Assembly: GCA_019911785.1 (NCBI GenBank)
Contig: JAIOJM010000400.1
Location: 1 to 6,013, forward strand
Direction: 5' to 3'
Source of the DNA: Sulfuricella sp.
Lineage (GTDB): Bacteria > Pseudomonadota > Gammaproteobacteria > Burkholderiales > Sulfuricellaceae
Length of the DNA: 6,013 nt
Shown: in pieces, positions 5,649 through 6,013 of the stretch
Numbering within the stretch: the first letter of the stretch is position 1
How the letters are laid out: each line of letters begins with the position of its first letter
Notes under the pieces: model-generated
Seen by the model: only the letters and a program-made list of their open reading frames with translations
Databases searched by the model: none
What the model was told of the DNA's origin: nothing
Program-made: the position numbers and the translations under genes

Positions 5649-6013
5649 ATGAGCGCGAGTCTCAGTCCCGTCCTCGCCGGCCTCGCCCGCTTCGGCCGGC
5701 GCCCCGCCATCCTGGCGCTTGGCCCCGAAGGCGCCGTCACCTGGAGCTACGCCGAACTCGCCTCCCATGTCGAGGCGCTGGCGGGCGGACTCACCCAGGC
5801 TGGCCTTATGCACAGCGAGGCCGTGGCCCTGTTCGCGCCCGACAGCCCGCCGTGGATCGCCGCGGCGCTGGCGGTCATCCGCGCCGGCGGCGCCGTGCTG
5901 CCGGTGGACGCGCAGCTCGCCGATGACGTGCTGGCGCATGTGCTGGCCGACAGCGGCGCGCGCATCATTTTCACCGCATCCGACCGCGCGGAGCGGCTGG
6001 CGCGACTGGCACC
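5649..6013 (+). CDS. AMP-binding (acyl-CoA synthetase-like) enzyme, N-terminal part
   Basis: The frame is open from ATG 5649 to the right edge, giving 121 residues of an incomplete gene. An in-frame stop at 5607-5609 and no other start codon before 5649 fix the start. TWSYAELASHVEALAGGL (31-48) matches the early helix of adenylate-forming enzymes. VALFAPDSPPWIAAALAVIR (59-78), AGGAVLPVD (79-87) and DDVLAHVLADSGARIIF (92-108) match the rest of the first subdomain of the AMP-binding fold. These enzymes activate a carboxylate with ATP to an acyl-AMP and usually pass it to CoA or a carrier protein. The P-loop and adenylation motifs that would show the substrate lie beyond the window. The Shine-Dalgarno is weak (GGCGGGA directly before the ATG). 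A GC-rich palindrome, CCGCCGGCGG (5630-5639), covers the initiation region. Whether it belongs to the Usp transcription unit is unknown; the gap is 51 bp. Confidence 0.85.
   Translation, partial: MSASLSPVLAGLARFGRRPAILALGPEGAVTWSYAELASHVEALAGGLTQAGLMHSEAVALFAPDSPPWIAAALAVIRAGGAVLPVDAQLADDVLAHVLADSGARIIFTASDRAERLARLA

Overview
This is a GC-rich, densely coded window with every gene on the + strand. It looks like chromosomal DNA of a proteobacterium. A betaproteobacterium (for example the Nitrosomonadales/Gallionella/Sulfuricella/Thiobacillus group) is my best guess, from the codon use, the nfeD-slipin pair, and the REP-type and CACGAAT/CGCAGATT-type intergenic repeats. This assignment is inference; there is no RNA gene or marker gene to fix it.

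Layout. (1) 2-262: C-terminal end of a charged coiled-coil protein resembling the sll1863-type stress-response family. A hairpin and a likely extended -10 promoter follow. (2) 387-983: a small membrane-anchored protein with one transmembrane helix, a coiled coil and a Cache/PAS-like extracytoplasmic domain, with no output domain. (3) 1105-2514: a full-length NfeD-family membrane serine protease (ClpP-class/S49-like protease domain, about five membrane segments, C-terminal OB-fold NfeD domain). (4) 2515-2664: a repeat-filled spacer holding a REPIN (two inverted REPs) inside a second inverted repeat, one arm of which supplies the last codons and stop of nfeD. (5) 2665-3459: a slipin (prokaryotic stomatin), the usual NfeD partner. 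(6) 3460-3703: a second repeat-filled spacer with a GTTGG-type palindrome and a large nested inverted repeat built of CGCAGATT units. (7) 3704-4582 and 4692-5597: two tandem, paralogous, two-domain universal stress proteins; all four domains keep the ATP-binding glycine motif. (8) 5649 to the window end: N-terminus of an AMP-binding (acyl-CoA synthetase-like) enzyme, open at the edge.

How the genes may work together. NfeD and slipin are a known membrane pair: in Pyrococcus the NfeD-type protease cleaves the C-terminal hydrophobic region of its partner stomatin. Here they lie next to two universal stress proteins and a possible stress-response coiled-coil protein, which suggests a membrane or stress maintenance neighbourhood. 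That functional link is inference from gene order.

Most unusual part. The gene families are familiar. The least explained signal is in the two spacers flanking the slipin gene. Both carry an inverted repeat whose arms are made of short units 9-10 nt apart, both enclose a second inverted repeat, and both have a T7 or T8 tract exactly 6 nt after the right arm and a Shine-Dalgarno 14-16 nt after that tract. They may be two members of one class of compound, possibly mobile, intergenic element.
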